A stretch of DNA of 27,788 bases, taken from positions 1-27,788 of the forward strand of contig JAITFL010000016.1 in assembly GCA_031281385.1 (NCBI GenBank), read 5' to 3'. Positions 1-7,657 of the stretch are shown here, one piece after another (the stretch's first letter is position 1; the number at the start of each line of letters is the position of its first letter). This DNA is from Holophagales bacterium (lineage in GTDB: Bacteria; Acidobacteriota; Holophagae; Holophagales; Holophagaceae). The position numbers and the translations under genes were made by a program. A model generated the notes under the pieces. It did not search any database and had not been told where the DNA came from. It worked only from the letters and a program-made list of their open reading frames with translations.

Positions 1-1563
1 GCTTTCTTTGGAAAGGTACTGGCTATATTCCAGCCCCTTGTTTTCCATGCCGATGTCATCTAATAGCCCAAAATCCCCCCAGCCGCGCTCGGCAAAAATG
101 TGCTTCATCTTTAGTACGCCCTGCCCCGCTATCTTTCCAAAGCCCTCCCCCCGTGACAATTGGTGCAGCACTTCAAGGTCAGCCTCCCAATTGCCCCAAT
201 TCAGTTCTAGCCCGCCAGTCCTCTCTTTGTTGAGTATCCCGCGCTGGTAGCACTCCATGATGAAGGCCGATATGGTGCCCCAGGTGATGGTGCAGACGCC
301 ATACGTGTCGCAGTAAAAGTTCAGCTCCAGCACCGCTTCCGCGTCAAAGATGCCAGCGTTTGAGCCAAGGCCCGCCGCGTTTTCGTATTCGGGCCCATCC
401 ACGGTGACTGTCTGCCCTTTGTATGGGCCAGTGCGAAGCGTCATTCCGTCCGCCCCTTTCGCGCAGGCCATCGAGCAGCCGTACCAGCAGCCATCGTTGG
501 TGCGCTGAGTGCAGCGCATGTCCCAGACGTACGAAGCTATTTTGTGCGACTCGGGGTGCGAGCCGTACTGAAAGTTCATCACCGGAAGCAAATCGTACGC
601 GTCCATGATTTCTACAATATGGGCCGTCCCATTTCGCCTCATCACGCACTGGTTAGGGTCGTTTTCCCTAAGCTCCCTGTGCAGCTTGATACCCGTCCTT
701 GCTATCGTGTCGAAGTCGGCGGGGCGGTTAAGGTCGCCCCTCACAACTGGCCCTCGAATGACTATGGCTTTGATTTTTTTGTTGCGAAACACAGTCCCTG
801 TGCCGCCGCGCCCCGCCTGCTTTAGCCTTATGCAGCCGCGCCGCTTGTCGAACCATGAAAAATTGAGCATGCCGATCAGGCTGTTGTCGGCCGCGCTGCC
901 CGCGCTGATGACGCTTATGTTGACTCTGTCCTCATGGCTTGTTGAGTACATCTCTGTTAGCAGCTCTGCCAAAACGTGGCTGTCAAGAGGCTCCAACGGA
1001 CATTCTTCAATGGTAATAGTCCCCTTTTGCCCATCTATGAATACCAAGGTTTCTACGTTGGCCTTGCCCTGGATTTCCAAATAGTCGAAGCCGCTGAATT
1101 TTAACAGTGGGCCAAAATACCCGCCAACGTTGCTGTCTATCGGTATGTCTGTCTGGGGCGAAATGGACACCACGGTTGACTTTCCGCTGCCCGGGTACTG
1201 CGTGATGCCGGAGAGCGGGCCAGGGCAGACGATGATTTCATTTTCTGGGTCGCTCCACTTGGTTGACGGCGACACAGCATGCCAAAGCTGCCACAGGCCA
1301 AAGCCCCGCCCGCCGATAAAAAGATCCTTCATCTGCTGCGTTACAGGCTGCTCTCTAATTTCCAAGGTATCAACATTGATGTATAGGCCGCGGTTGCAGT
1401 AGCCCCTCTCTGGCTGGCTGGGCGCAAAGGATGCCTCTTTTAGCGTACGGTGGCCTTCGCGCAGCTTAGAAACGTCAATGCCAAATTCCGTCCGCTGGCG
1501 GTAGTTGGTCTCGACACGATGGAATGTAAGATAGTCAGTCAATCCAGCATAGGGGTTGCCCAT
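1..1563 (-). CDS. Aldehyde ferredoxin oxidoreductase family protein (C-terminus beyond the left edge)
   Basis: An uninterrupted 521-codon frame runs from an ATG at 1563 off the left edge. An AGGAGA ribosome site sits 5 nt before the ATG. Family signatures read in order: IGGRGFGLWQL near residue 85, GPLSG, GRGGTGTVFRNKK, DGPEYENAAGLGSNAGI, and a CDTYGVCTITWG segment. Enzymes of this family oxidise aldehydes (or relatives such as glyceraldehyde-3-phosphate or aromatic acyl substrates) with a tungsten- or molybdenum-bispterin and one [4Fe-4S] cluster, passing electrons to ferredoxin in the cytoplasm. Family members are usually about 600 residues, so roughly 80-100 are missing. The cluster motif reads C359-x3-C363-x3-C367 instead of the textbook C-x2-C-x3-C. 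The gene follows the ferredoxin gene by 14 nt, so the two form an operon. The family call is firm. The substrate cannot be told. Confidence 0.93.
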   Translation of the reverse strand, partial: MGNPYAGLTDYLTFHRVETNYRQRTEFGIDVSKLREGHRTLKEASFAPSQPERGYCNRGLYINVDTLEIREQPVTQQMKDLFIGGRGFGLWQLWHAVSPSTKWSDPENEIIVCPGPLSGITQYPGSGKSTVVSISPQTDIPIDSNVGGYFGPLLKFSGFDYLEIQGKANVETLVFIDGQKGTITIEECPLEPLDSHVLAELLTEMYSTSHEDRVNISVISAGSAADNSLIGMLNFSWFDKRRGCIRLKQAGRGGTGTVFRNKKIKAIVIRGPVVRGDLNRPADFDTIARTGIKLHRELRENDPNQCVMRRNGTAHIVEIMDAYDLLPVMNFQYGSHPESHKIASYVWDMRCTQRTNDGCWYGCSMACAKGADGMTLRTGPYKGQTVTVDGPEYENAAGLGSNAGIFDAEAVLELNFYCDTYGVCTITWGTISAFIMECYQRGILNKERTGGLELNWGNWEADLEVLHQLSRGEGFGKIAGQGVLKMKHIFAERGWGDFGLLDDIGMENKGLEYSQYLSKES

Positions 1564-1577
1564 GTCTGTCTCCTAGT

Positions 1578-2000
1578 TCAAATGATCCTTGGCGCCGGAG
1601 TGGGAACTTCCGCTATTTCTAGAGCGGAACGTGGACACGCCTTGACGCAGATGCCGCAAGCGATGCACTTGTAAGGCTCCAGCCACGCTGGGTTGCGCTC
1701 GAAGGCGTGTTTTTCGCAGAAGCCGATGCACGTGTAGCAATGCACGCAGAGTTTTTTGTTGAGCAGTACAACGCCCTGCTTGTTGCGCGCCAGAGCGTCT
1801 GCGGGGCACACTATCACGCAGTCGCCGCACTGGTCGCACAATATTGCGCGGCCTTCACCATTGTCCAGCACAGTAATATGCAGCGCGGCCCTAGCAGGGT
1901 CTTCGCACTTGAACACCTTTGAAGCGCACGTGGCCTCGCACTCGTGGCCGCAGCCGCGCCCAAAGTCGCATTTGTCAAGGTCAATTTTGAGAGTTTTCAT
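1578..2000 (-). CDS. Polyferredoxin, 4Fe-4S electron carrier partner of the oxidoreductase
   Basis: This 140-residue protein has sixteen cysteines in four cluster-like groups: C11/C17/C21/C25 (irregular spacing), C55-x2-C58-x2-C61-x3-C65-P, C85-x2-C88-x2-C91-x3-C95, and C112-x2-C115-x2-C118-x3-C122-P. It therefore probably binds up to four [4Fe-4S] clusters, like the HycB/HydN/DMSO-reductase-B type of iron-sulfur subunit. It has no signal peptide, so it should be cytoplasmic. It is the first gene of a two-gene operon; its TGA lies 14 nt before the oxidoreductase start, and it is the obvious electron acceptor for that enzyme. The ATG at 2000 is preceded by AGGGGC about 10 nt upstream. The irregular first group could alternatively bind a different metal centre. 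Confidence 0.92.
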   Translation of the reverse strand: MKTLKIDLDKCDFGRGCGHECEATCASKVFKCEDPARAALHITVLDNGEGRAILCDQCGDCVIVCPADALARNKQGVVLLNKKLCVHCYTCIGFCEKHAFERNPAWLEPYKCIACGICVKACPRSALEIAEVPTPAPRII

Positions 2001-2141
2001 TGTGGATCGCCCCTTGTAAATCTGGAGACGCGCCGCCGTCTAACGTGCATCAAAGCCATCAGTGTACCCTTATGATGTTATCCTTAATGCGTTGCCAGGG
2101 CAAAGCCCGCGCAGAAAACAAAAACGATGGAAGCCTAAAGA
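2001..2141. promoter_or_regulatory. Divergent promoter region between the ferredoxin operon and moaA
   Basis: These 141 bases separate two genes that start in opposite directions, so both promoters must lie here. I see no convincing -35/-10 pair. A short palindrome (TTGCC-ag-GGCAA, around 2093-2104) could be an operator, but this is weak. Confidence 0.4.
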
Positions 2142-3149
2142 ATGCTCAAAGACAAGCATGGGCGCACAATTGATTATCTACGAATTTCGGTGACAGACCG
2201 ATGTGATTTGAGATGCATATCCTGCATGCCCTCAGATGGCGTTCAGCCGCTTGGCCACAGTGACATCTTGCGTTTTGAAGAAATTGAGGCCATAGTTAAG
2301 GCGGGCGCTGAATTGGGGATAAGACGCGCTAGGCTGACGGGCGGAGAGCCACTAGCGCGGCTTGGGACAGCGGCCCTAGCCAAAAATTTGTGCCGCGTCC
2401 CAGGGTTCGATCTTGCCCTGACGACCAATGGGATTCAATTCGCGCAGCAGGCAGAAGCCCTGCTGGACGCAGGGGTCAGGCGCGTCAACTTTGGCATCCC
2501 CAGCCTAGACCCTGCCAAATACTGCGTAGCCACTAGGCACGGGAACCTCTCGGACGCCCTCGATGGCCTAGAGAGCGCGATTCGCCTTGGCTTTTCGCCA
2601 ATAAAAATAAACGTGGTGGTGATGCGTGGGATCAATGATGGATTGGAAGACCTGCGCCAATTCGCCGCCCTCGCATCAAAAAAGCCTGTCCACGTCAGAT
2701 TCATTGAATACATGCCAATAGGTGACGCCAAACACAACGAATACTTTGTGCCATCGGCGGATATTGAACAAAACCTAAAGGCGTTGCTAACCGATTTGGC
2801 GGCCCTGCCCACCGCGGATAGCATCGGCCAATCCCAGATTGTCAAAGTGCCGGGCGCAGGGCCAGCAAAGAACGCCTGTCAGCCCCCAGGCTGGGCGGGG
2901 AGCATAGCGACCATTTCACCCATGACAGGCCATATTTGCGGGCAGTGCAACCGCTTGCGCCTAACTGCCGACGGCCATCTGCGCCCATGCCTTTTTTCTA
3001 AGCGTGAAATCAGCCTAAAACCAGCGCTGCGGCCAGCAGTGGATGTCGAGCATTTGAAGTCGTTGCTTCTGGAAACCGTCGCGAACAAGCCGCCCAGCAT
3101 GTTTGAAACATCGGAATTTGGGCGCAAGATGTCGCAGATTGGCGGGTAG
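2142..3149 (+). CDS. moaA: GTP 3',8-cyclase MoaA-like radical SAM enzyme
   Basis: The 335 residues match MoaA in length and order of motifs. The radical SAM cluster is C21-x3-C25-x2-C28 (TDRCDLRCISCMP), followed by the SAM-binding LTGGEP at 65-70. RFIEYMPIG (186-194) is the conserved MoaA core. The second, substrate-side cluster is C266-x2-C269-x13-C283. The chain ends in MSQIGG; the terminal GG tail is typical of MoaA and needed for activity in the family. MoaA with MoaC converts GTP into cyclic pyranopterin monophosphate, the first step of molybdopterin/tungstopterin synthesis. Its divergent placement beside a pterin-dependent oxidoreductase fits that role. The ATG is preceded by GGAAG about 9 nt upstream. 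Oddities are a Cys at 128 and a relaxed GAGPAKN in the usual GxGP region. Confidence 0.9.
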   Translation: MLKDKHGRTIDYLRISVTDRCDLRCISCMPSDGVQPLGHSDILRFEEIEAIVKAGAELGIRRARLTGGEPLARLGTAALAKNLCRVPGFDLALTTNGIQFAQQAEALLDAGVRRVNFGIPSLDPAKYCVATRHGNLSDALDGLESAIRLGFSPIKINVVVMRGINDGLEDLRQFAALASKKPVHVRFIEYMPIGDAKHNEYFVPSADIEQNLKALLTDLAALPTADSIGQSQIVKVPGAGPAKNACQPPGWAGSIATISPMTGHICGQCNRLRLTADGHLRPCLFSKREISLKPALRPAVDVEHLKSLLLETVANKPPSMFETSEFGRKMSQIGG

Positions 3150-3265
3150 ATGTTATTGCGGATTGGTCACTCCCCCCCCGTGATTGACCCCGAACATGCA
3201 ATGCCGTAACATCAATAATTGGGAGATGGGAACTGGGGCTTAGATTCGCCTTGGAGGCGCATGAA

Positions 3266-3775
3266 ATGGGATTTTTCGATCTATTTAAGCAACCAACGCC
3301 AACGCCGGAATATCCAACGGTAATGACCGTGCTGCCTCCGGCAGCGGCTGCTGAAATACAGCGAGGGCGCTTGCCGCAGATAAATACGACTTCCATTTTT
3401 ATGAAAGGCGGCGAGGTTTGCCACTTTGTTGACAATGCGATCTTGATAAAAGACCGGACGGTTACAAGTTATGTGCGAAAGGGCGGCAGCTACAGCATGC
3501 CGGGGCTTTTCTCAGGGACAAGAATAAGATTCAACCAAGGCCGCACCACTCCAGACGAGCAAGTGGTAACAGAGCAATTCAACGGAGTACTTTATATTAC
3601 AAATAAGCGGATTATCTTTCAGGCCATCAAAAATGGTTTTGAAAAAGCTCATACATCGCTTACATCCATTGCGCCATATACTAATGCCGTGGATTTGCAG
3701 TACGGCTCCACTTCGTACAGACTGCTGGTGCCAGATGGAGAACTATTGAATAGGTTAATGGGATTATTGCCGTAA
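3266..3775 (+). CDS. Small cytoplasmic protein with a GRAM/PH-like domain (hypothetical)
   Basis: I choose the ATG at 3266 over an in-frame TTG at 3251 because GGAGG (3253-3257) lies 8 nt before it. This gives 169 residues. A short N-terminal tail with a Thr/Pro stretch precedes a compact region (about 45-160). There, EVCHFVDNAILIKDR, then GSYSMPGLFSG, then GVLYITNKRIIFQ resemble the bacterial PH/GRAM-like domains that recur beside zinc-ribbon and SHOCT modules. The LYITNKRIIF strand is the best family marker. It has no signal peptide or membrane helix. The function is unknown. It stands alone between moaA and the convergent end of the TerY-P operon. Confidence 0.75.
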   Translation: MGFFDLFKQPTPTPEYPTVMTVLPPAAAAEIQRGRLPQINTTSIFMKGGEVCHFVDNAILIKDRTVTSYVRKGGSYSMPGLFSGTRIRFNQGRTTPDEQVVTEQFNGVLYITNKRIIFQAIKNGFEKAHTSLTSIAPYTNAVDLQYGSTSYRLLVPDGELLNRLMGLLP

Positions 3776-3786
3776 TGTAAAGCCCC

Positions 3787-3822
3787 TTGCAAAACTCTGA
3801 CATTTTTGGCTGCAAGGCCCCG
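3787..3822 (+). repeat. Flanking direct repeat, left copy (R1)
   Basis: The first 23 bases (3787-3809) are identical to 10197-10219. With one 1-base gap, similarity continues to the GGCCCCG at the end (about 33 of 36). The two copies lie in the same orientation just outside the two ends of the seven-gene operon 3881-10157. Within this copy CCTTGCA (3785-3791) and TGCAAGG (3811-3817) can pair as a 7-bp hairpin, which may end transcription of the convergent genes. Beyond the repeat, both copies run into ATTGAtAAT/ATTGAcAAT-type sequence. Confidence 0.8.
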
Positions 3823-3880
3823 TTTATCAGATTGATAATTGAACTTCTTGCAAATTGACGTTTTGCCAGTGGCTTCATTG

Positions 3881-4897
3881 TCAGGTAATCCTCCTGATTA
3901 TTTTCTTTGTCAAATTAAGTGGGTACAGCAGGGGGCTGTTCAAGTTGCAGAAATCAACTGTTCTTACAGTTACTTCCTTGTGTTCATTTTGTCTGCCGGC
4001 TGGCACCAATACTTTATCTCCAACGCATATAGATAAATCATCTGTTTGGTAATGGTAAATTTTGCCTCCATCACTGAACTCGACGCCACAATATTTTACT
4101 TCGTCGGGCCTGATTGCCATCATAAACCCGTCCAGTGCAATTATCCCGCCCAAGCCGCGTTTGTTCACAGCGGTGTACAGAGTTCCAATGAACAGCCGAA
4201 AGGCCACTTCGGGTACATGGAGCCTGTCGAACACTCCGCGATGATTTACAACTCTTCCGTCTTCATACTTGGCTTCCAATTCAAATAAATGCGTGGGCGC
4301 GGAAGACCCGCCGTAGGACTCCTTGTCATGCCACCCTTCATCGTCAAGGCACTCTTTCATGGCGTTTAGGCAATCATCATTCAGTTCAGATATTCCGCCA
4401 GAATCATATTGATATGTAATGGTTTCGCCATTATTTGTATAAATATTTAATGCTATATGCGATCTGGTGATCAACAATTCGTTTTTGTCGCCAATTGTCA
4501 TTGGGCGCAGTCTCATTTTTACTTGGCTCAAAATATCCGATGGAGGCTGTGGTGACTGCGAAGGATGTTGTCCCAGCCTGGCCTCGAAGCCCAAAGCCCT
4601 ACCGTATGCCCACAAAACATCTTCAACCAGTGTCTTTTTGAAGCCACAATCATCGTACAGCCGTACAGTGTATTGAGACACTGCCGATGCTTGCTTGTCC
4701 GGCGCCTTGCCGCAGACATCCGTGAATGCTTTGGTGACGCCTGCGGCAATGGCCGCCTCCAAGACTTTACGCACAGCTTTTTGATCCGGCAGCAAATCAG
4801 TCAGGCAGGCGATGACCAGCGAGCCATTTTGCAGGGTGTCTTTCCCCAGCATCCTCTCTATTGTGGCGAGCGCTTCAGCCAATGATTTGCAGCTCAT
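3881..4897 (-). CDS. Module protein 3 of the TerY-P cassette: shared N-terminal helical module plus unknown C-terminal domain
   Basis: This 338-residue protein has three parts. Residues 1-108 are a helical module shared with the next two genes upstream: GKDTLQN, ACLTDLLPDQKAVRKVLEAA, VEDVLWAYGRALGFEAR. Residues 109-125 are a short Pro/Gln/Ser linker. Residues 126-338 are a C-terminal part I cannot name. The last 70 residues (VEFSDGGKIYHYQTDD, VGDKVLVPAGRQNE, EVTVRTVDFCN, PLYPLN-like end) look like a small beta domain that recurs in bacterial signalling proteins and ends with a Tyr-Pro-Leu motif. It has no membrane helix. The ATG at 4897 has AAGGGG 8 nt upstream. It is the last gene of the operon, 45 nt after module protein 2. 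A role as an adaptor or target of the kinase/phosphatase pair is inferred from position. Confidence 0.82.
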   Translation of the reverse strand: MSCKSLAEALATIERMLGKDTLQNGSLVIACLTDLLPDQKAVRKVLEAAIAAGVTKAFTDVCGKAPDKQASAVSQYTVRLYDDCGFKKTLVEDVLWAYGRALGFEARLGQHPSQSPQPPSDILSQVKMRLRPMTIGDKNELLITRSHIALNIYTNNGETITYQYDSGGISELNDDCLNAMKECLDDEGWHDKESYGGSSAPTHLFELEAKYEDGRVVNHRGVFDRLHVPEVAFRLFIGTLYTAVNKRGLGGIIALDGFMMAIRPDEVKYCGVEFSDGGKIYHYQTDDLSICVGDKVLVPAGRQNEHKEVTVRTVDFCNLNSPLLYPLNLTKKIIRRIT

Positions 4898-4942
4898 CCA
4901 TTACCCCTTTGCGCATCACGATTGACGCACTCGATGAACCAA

Positions 4943-5707
4943 TCAATTATACCAGCCGCTTTTTCTTGAGCGCCTTCTTGGGCTACCCCCCCAACTGCTG
5001 CTTCTCCTTCTTGAGCCTTTTCCTGAAGAATTGGCCATGGTCGCAAATAGAAGAATTGGTATCAACAAAATAATCCCTATTACCAAAAGTGCCTTTTCAC
5101 CCCCCGTCCGCTCTGCCCAAGACTTTTCCAACCAAGACTTTGGCTTAGGGTCAAACGCTGAAGGCTGCAATGGCTGCAGTGGCGGGAGCGTTGGCATGGG
5201 AGGCTGTTTCGGCAGCAGCACAGGCGGCTGAAATGGCTGTGGCCTTGGCTGGGTTTGAGACGATGGTCTTGGCACTGGCAGCGGAGACGGCTGCGGTCTT
5301 GGTTGATAGGACGGCTTTGGGGCGGGTGGCGGCGGTGACGGCGCTGGATGGGGCTGCGCCTGTTTTGGCTCTGGCCTAGCATCAAAGCCCAAAGCTATGC
5401 CATAGGCCCAAAGCACGTCTTCCACCAATTCCCTTTCAAAGCCATGATCATCGCAAAGCCGCATGCAGCACTGGGATAATGCCATTTGCTGTCTGTTGAC
5501 TGCCTTGCCGCAGGCCTCGTCAAATTTTTCGGCGACGCCCATTGCAAAGGCGGCGTCCAGCACATTCCGCGCCGCTTTCTGGTCTGGCAGCAAGTCCTTT
5601 AGGCAAGCTATCACAAAGGAACGGTTATGCAGCACGTCCTTCCCCGACCTCTTTGCAATGAAGGCCAGCGCGTCAAGCAGTGTTTTACATTCCATTGGAT
5701 TAATCAT
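4943..5707 (-). CDS. Module protein 2 of the TerY-P cassette: N-terminal helical module, Pro-rich linker, membrane anchor
   Basis: 254 residues. Residues 5-113 carry the shared module (SGKDVLHN, ACLKDLLPDQKAARNVLDAAF, VEDVLWAYGIALGFDAR). About 115-195 is an extreme Pro/Gln linker. One hydrophobic helix follows at about 206-225 (ALLVIGIILLIPILLFATMA), then a 29-residue Arg/Ser-rich tail ending KSGWYN. The positive-inside rule places the basic tail, and probably the module, on the cytoplasmic side only if the helix is a hairpin. A simple single pass would put the Pro-rich part outside, so topology is uncertain. The ATG at 5707 overlaps the stop of module protein 1 by 8 nt, implying translational coupling. 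A second in-frame ATG at 5695 would give the same start as the other paralogues (MECK). Likely a membrane tether for the system (inference). Confidence 0.82.
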   Translation of the reverse strand: MINPMECKTLLDALAFIAKRSGKDVLHNRSFVIACLKDLLPDQKAARNVLDAAFAMGVAEKFDEACGKAVNRQQMALSQCCMRLCDDHGFERELVEDVLWAYGIALGFDARPEPKQAQPHPAPSPPPPAPKPSYQPRPQPSPLPVPRPSSQTQPRPQPFQPPVLLPKQPPMPTLPPLQPLQPSAFDPKPKSWLEKSWAERTGGEKALLVIGIILLIPILLFATMANSSGKGSRRRSSSWGGSPRRRSRKSGWYN

Positions 5708-6515
5708 AGCTCAAAGATTCGGCATCACAGAGTTCGCAGTTGATAATATCAATGTCAACCAATTGTATTAAGTCTCCTAACCGACCTTCATGTAATCCTG
5801 TTGTACCACGCAAGACGAATCTATCTATGATGCCCATAAATTTTATTGTCTTTCTTTTCATGGGTCTGAAAACCATCTCTCGTTGAGATGCAGCTATAAA
5901 AGCTTTGATTTTTGGCTTGTCGTTCAATATTTTTAGTCGTTCATGGTCTGGGTTTTTGGGATCATCATAAATCGAGCATAGTGCAATGTATCTTCGACAA
6001 TCATTATCAATTTTTATACGCTTTACAATGCCAGTCAACTGCAGCCACTTGCCGAGGTATCGTGTTTTCGTTTCCTGCAAGTTTTCATAGTATTGCATTT
6101 CGACATCATTGATGGAGATCGCCTGAGAAGAAGGTGGCTGTGGGTACGGCGCTGGCTGGAGGGGCTGCACCAGTGCTTGCGGCCTCGCTTCCGACCTAGC
6201 ATCAAAACCCATAGCTGTGCCATAGGCCCAAAGCACGTCTCCCACAAGTTCCTTATCAAAACCATGGTCATCGCAAAGCCGCATGGAACATTGGGACAAT
6301 GCCATTTGCTGTCTGTGTAATGCTTTGCCGCTGGCCTCGTCAAATTTTTCGGCGATGCCCATTGCAAATGCGGCATTCAGTATATTACGCGCGGCTTTTT
6401 GCTCCGGCAGCAAGTCCGCTAGGCACGCTATCACTTGGGAACTGTTATACAGTATGTCTTTCCCCGACCTCTTTGCAATGAAGGCCAACGCATCTAGTAT
6501 GGTTTTACATTCCAT
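5700..6515 (-). CDS. Module protein 1 of the TerY-P cassette: N-terminal helical module plus OB-fold-like domain
   Basis: 271 residues. Residues 1-108 are the shared module and are very close to module protein 2 (MECKT-LDALAFIAKRSGKD, SQCsMRLCDDHGF, DVLWAYG, GFDAR). A Pro/Gln linker runs to about 130. The C-terminal 140 residues start ENLQETKTRYLGKWLQLTGIVKRI, which resembles the first strands of tRNA_anti-like OB domains (YkGK-v-vtG-V). They continue through KTIKFMGIIDRFV to a final LIQLVDIDIINCELC strand. OB folds of this kind usually bind ligands or nucleic acid or serve as protein docking units; the role here is unknown. It starts 20 nt after the phosphatase gene and is coupled to the next gene. 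The ribosome site is weak (AAAGAGAAG). Confidence 0.83.
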   Translation of the reverse strand: MECKTILDALAFIAKRSGKDILYNSSQVIACLADLLPEQKAARNILNAAFAMGIAEKFDEASGKALHRQQMALSQCSMRLCDDHGFDKELVGDVLWAYGTAMGFDARSEARPQALVQPLQPAPYPQPPSSQAISINDVEMQYYENLQETKTRYLGKWLQLTGIVKRIKIDNDCRRYIALCSIYDDPKNPDHERLKILNDKPKIKAFIAASQREMVFRPMKRKTIKFMGIIDRFVLRGTTGLHEGRLGDLIQLVDIDIINCELCDAESLSYD

Positions 6516-6535
6516 TGGCTTGGCTTCTCTTTATT

Positions 6536-7657
6536 CTATGTGTCGTCCGCCACGACATCTAAACGATCGCCAAGCGTTTTCTCAACTGGCGTATGGAAAA
6601 CAAATATCGGCACATTATTGTTCGAGACTGGAATCTCGTTAGTATCGTTGTTCTGCGCCTCGTCAATCTCGCGGATAATGGGCTTGTCGTCCTCTTGATC
6701 TTGGTCAATATCTTCTGGTTCGCTGAAATCAATATTTTTTATCAATTCCCTGTTGGCTATCATGGCAATGGAAACGTCGTCGCCGCTGCCTTTTTGGGAC
6801 AGACGGGGCAGATAGTCAGCCAGTTTTTCGGATTCTTCGTTATCGTTGTCGTTTTGAGAAAAAGAAGTCAAAACTAGGCGATAGAAGTTATAAAGCCCCT
6901 TGTCGCCCGCAAAGCTGTCAGTTATTCCATCGGTTCCGATGATTGCGGCGCAGGGGTGGTTTTGGCTGAAATAGTGGCGGAAAGAATTGATGGCGTCCGT
7001 GTCACAAATAGACGTAGTTATGTTCAAAAAGCACCTTTCATCTTCTGGGAGAGGCTGTAAGAATGCGCCGCCGTCGTCAACAATCACACAGTTGCCATCG
7101 CCCATTTGCAGTGCCAGCAAAAAAGCGTCTGTCCACAAAACAGAAATCAGCGTGGTGCCATAGGCGTGTTCTATGCCCTCATTCTTGCTGTATTTTTCGG
7201 CGTACTTTGACGGTATGCCGCTCAATTCGTCTTCTGAAAAAGGGTTGCTCTCAAAATGCTCTTTGACCAACTCATTCCAGCGACCTATTATCCTTCCTTT
7301 GATCTGCTGAATCGTCCGCCCCCGCTCTTTCTCTTTTTCCCTTTGAACGGGCGTGGCATCTTCATTCTGATGGCACAGGTCTGTCAGAGCTTTGTGCAAC
7401 TCCCCCTTGGTCAGGCACTCCATGGCGGCATCAACGGCAAACTTGCTGCCCAAATCCGAGCGAAAATAGGCATCGCCGCCATGCCCGTCGGCCACGATGA
7501 TGCACGTATATTTTGCACCGCCGTTGCCAAGCTCGTAGCAACAGTCTGAAGAGTCCTGGCAGGGCTTCCCGCTTTTTTTATGGCTGTGCCCTATCTTAGA
7601 AAGGGCAAAGACAATGTAAGCGCTTGGGCCGCAGGAAGCGACTTTCGCTACTTCCAT
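6536..7657 (-). CDS. PP2C-family serine/threonine phosphatase of the TerY-P triad
   Basis: 373 residues with the metal-binding motifs of PP2C in order: QDSSD (34-38), DGHGGD (57-62, first metal aspartate), YGTTL, QMGDGN, IGTDGITD and GSGDDVSIA. The last carries the second metal aspartate. These Mn/Mg-dependent enzymes remove phosphate from Ser/Thr. A region at about 95-150 is an inserted charged helical stretch (REKEKERGR). After the catalytic domain, from about 310, comes a long acidic tail (EDIDQDQEDD) that is unusual and could be a docking arm. The ATG at 7657 overlaps the VWA gene stop by 10 nt, so the two are coupled. In known TerY-P triads a phosphatase of this type is encoded with the kinase and the VWA protein, which is the arrangement seen here. 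Confidence 0.92.
   Translation of the reverse strand: MEVAKVASCGPSAYIVFALSKIGHSHKKSGKPCQDSSDCCYELGNGGAKYTCIIVADGHGGDAYFRSDLGSKFAVDAAMECLTKGELHKALTDLCHQNEDATPVQREKEKERGRTIQQIKGRIIGRWNELVKEHFESNPFSEDELSGIPSKYAEKYSKNEGIEHAYGTTLISVLWTDAFLLALQMGDGNCVIVDDGGAFLQPLPEDERCFLNITTSICDTDAINSFRHYFSQNHPCAAIIGTDGITDSFAGDKGLYNFYRLVLTSFSQNDNDNEESEKLADYLPRLSQKGSGDDVSIAMIANRELIKNIDFSEPEDIDQDQEDDKPIIREIDEAQNNDTNEIPVSNNNVPIFVFHTPVEKTLGDRLDVVADDT

Noticed and set aside
605..1084. 159-codon plus-strand frame
   Set aside because: It lies antisense to the oxidoreductase gene, has no ribosome site and no recognisable motif. It is a shadow of the minus-strand codons.
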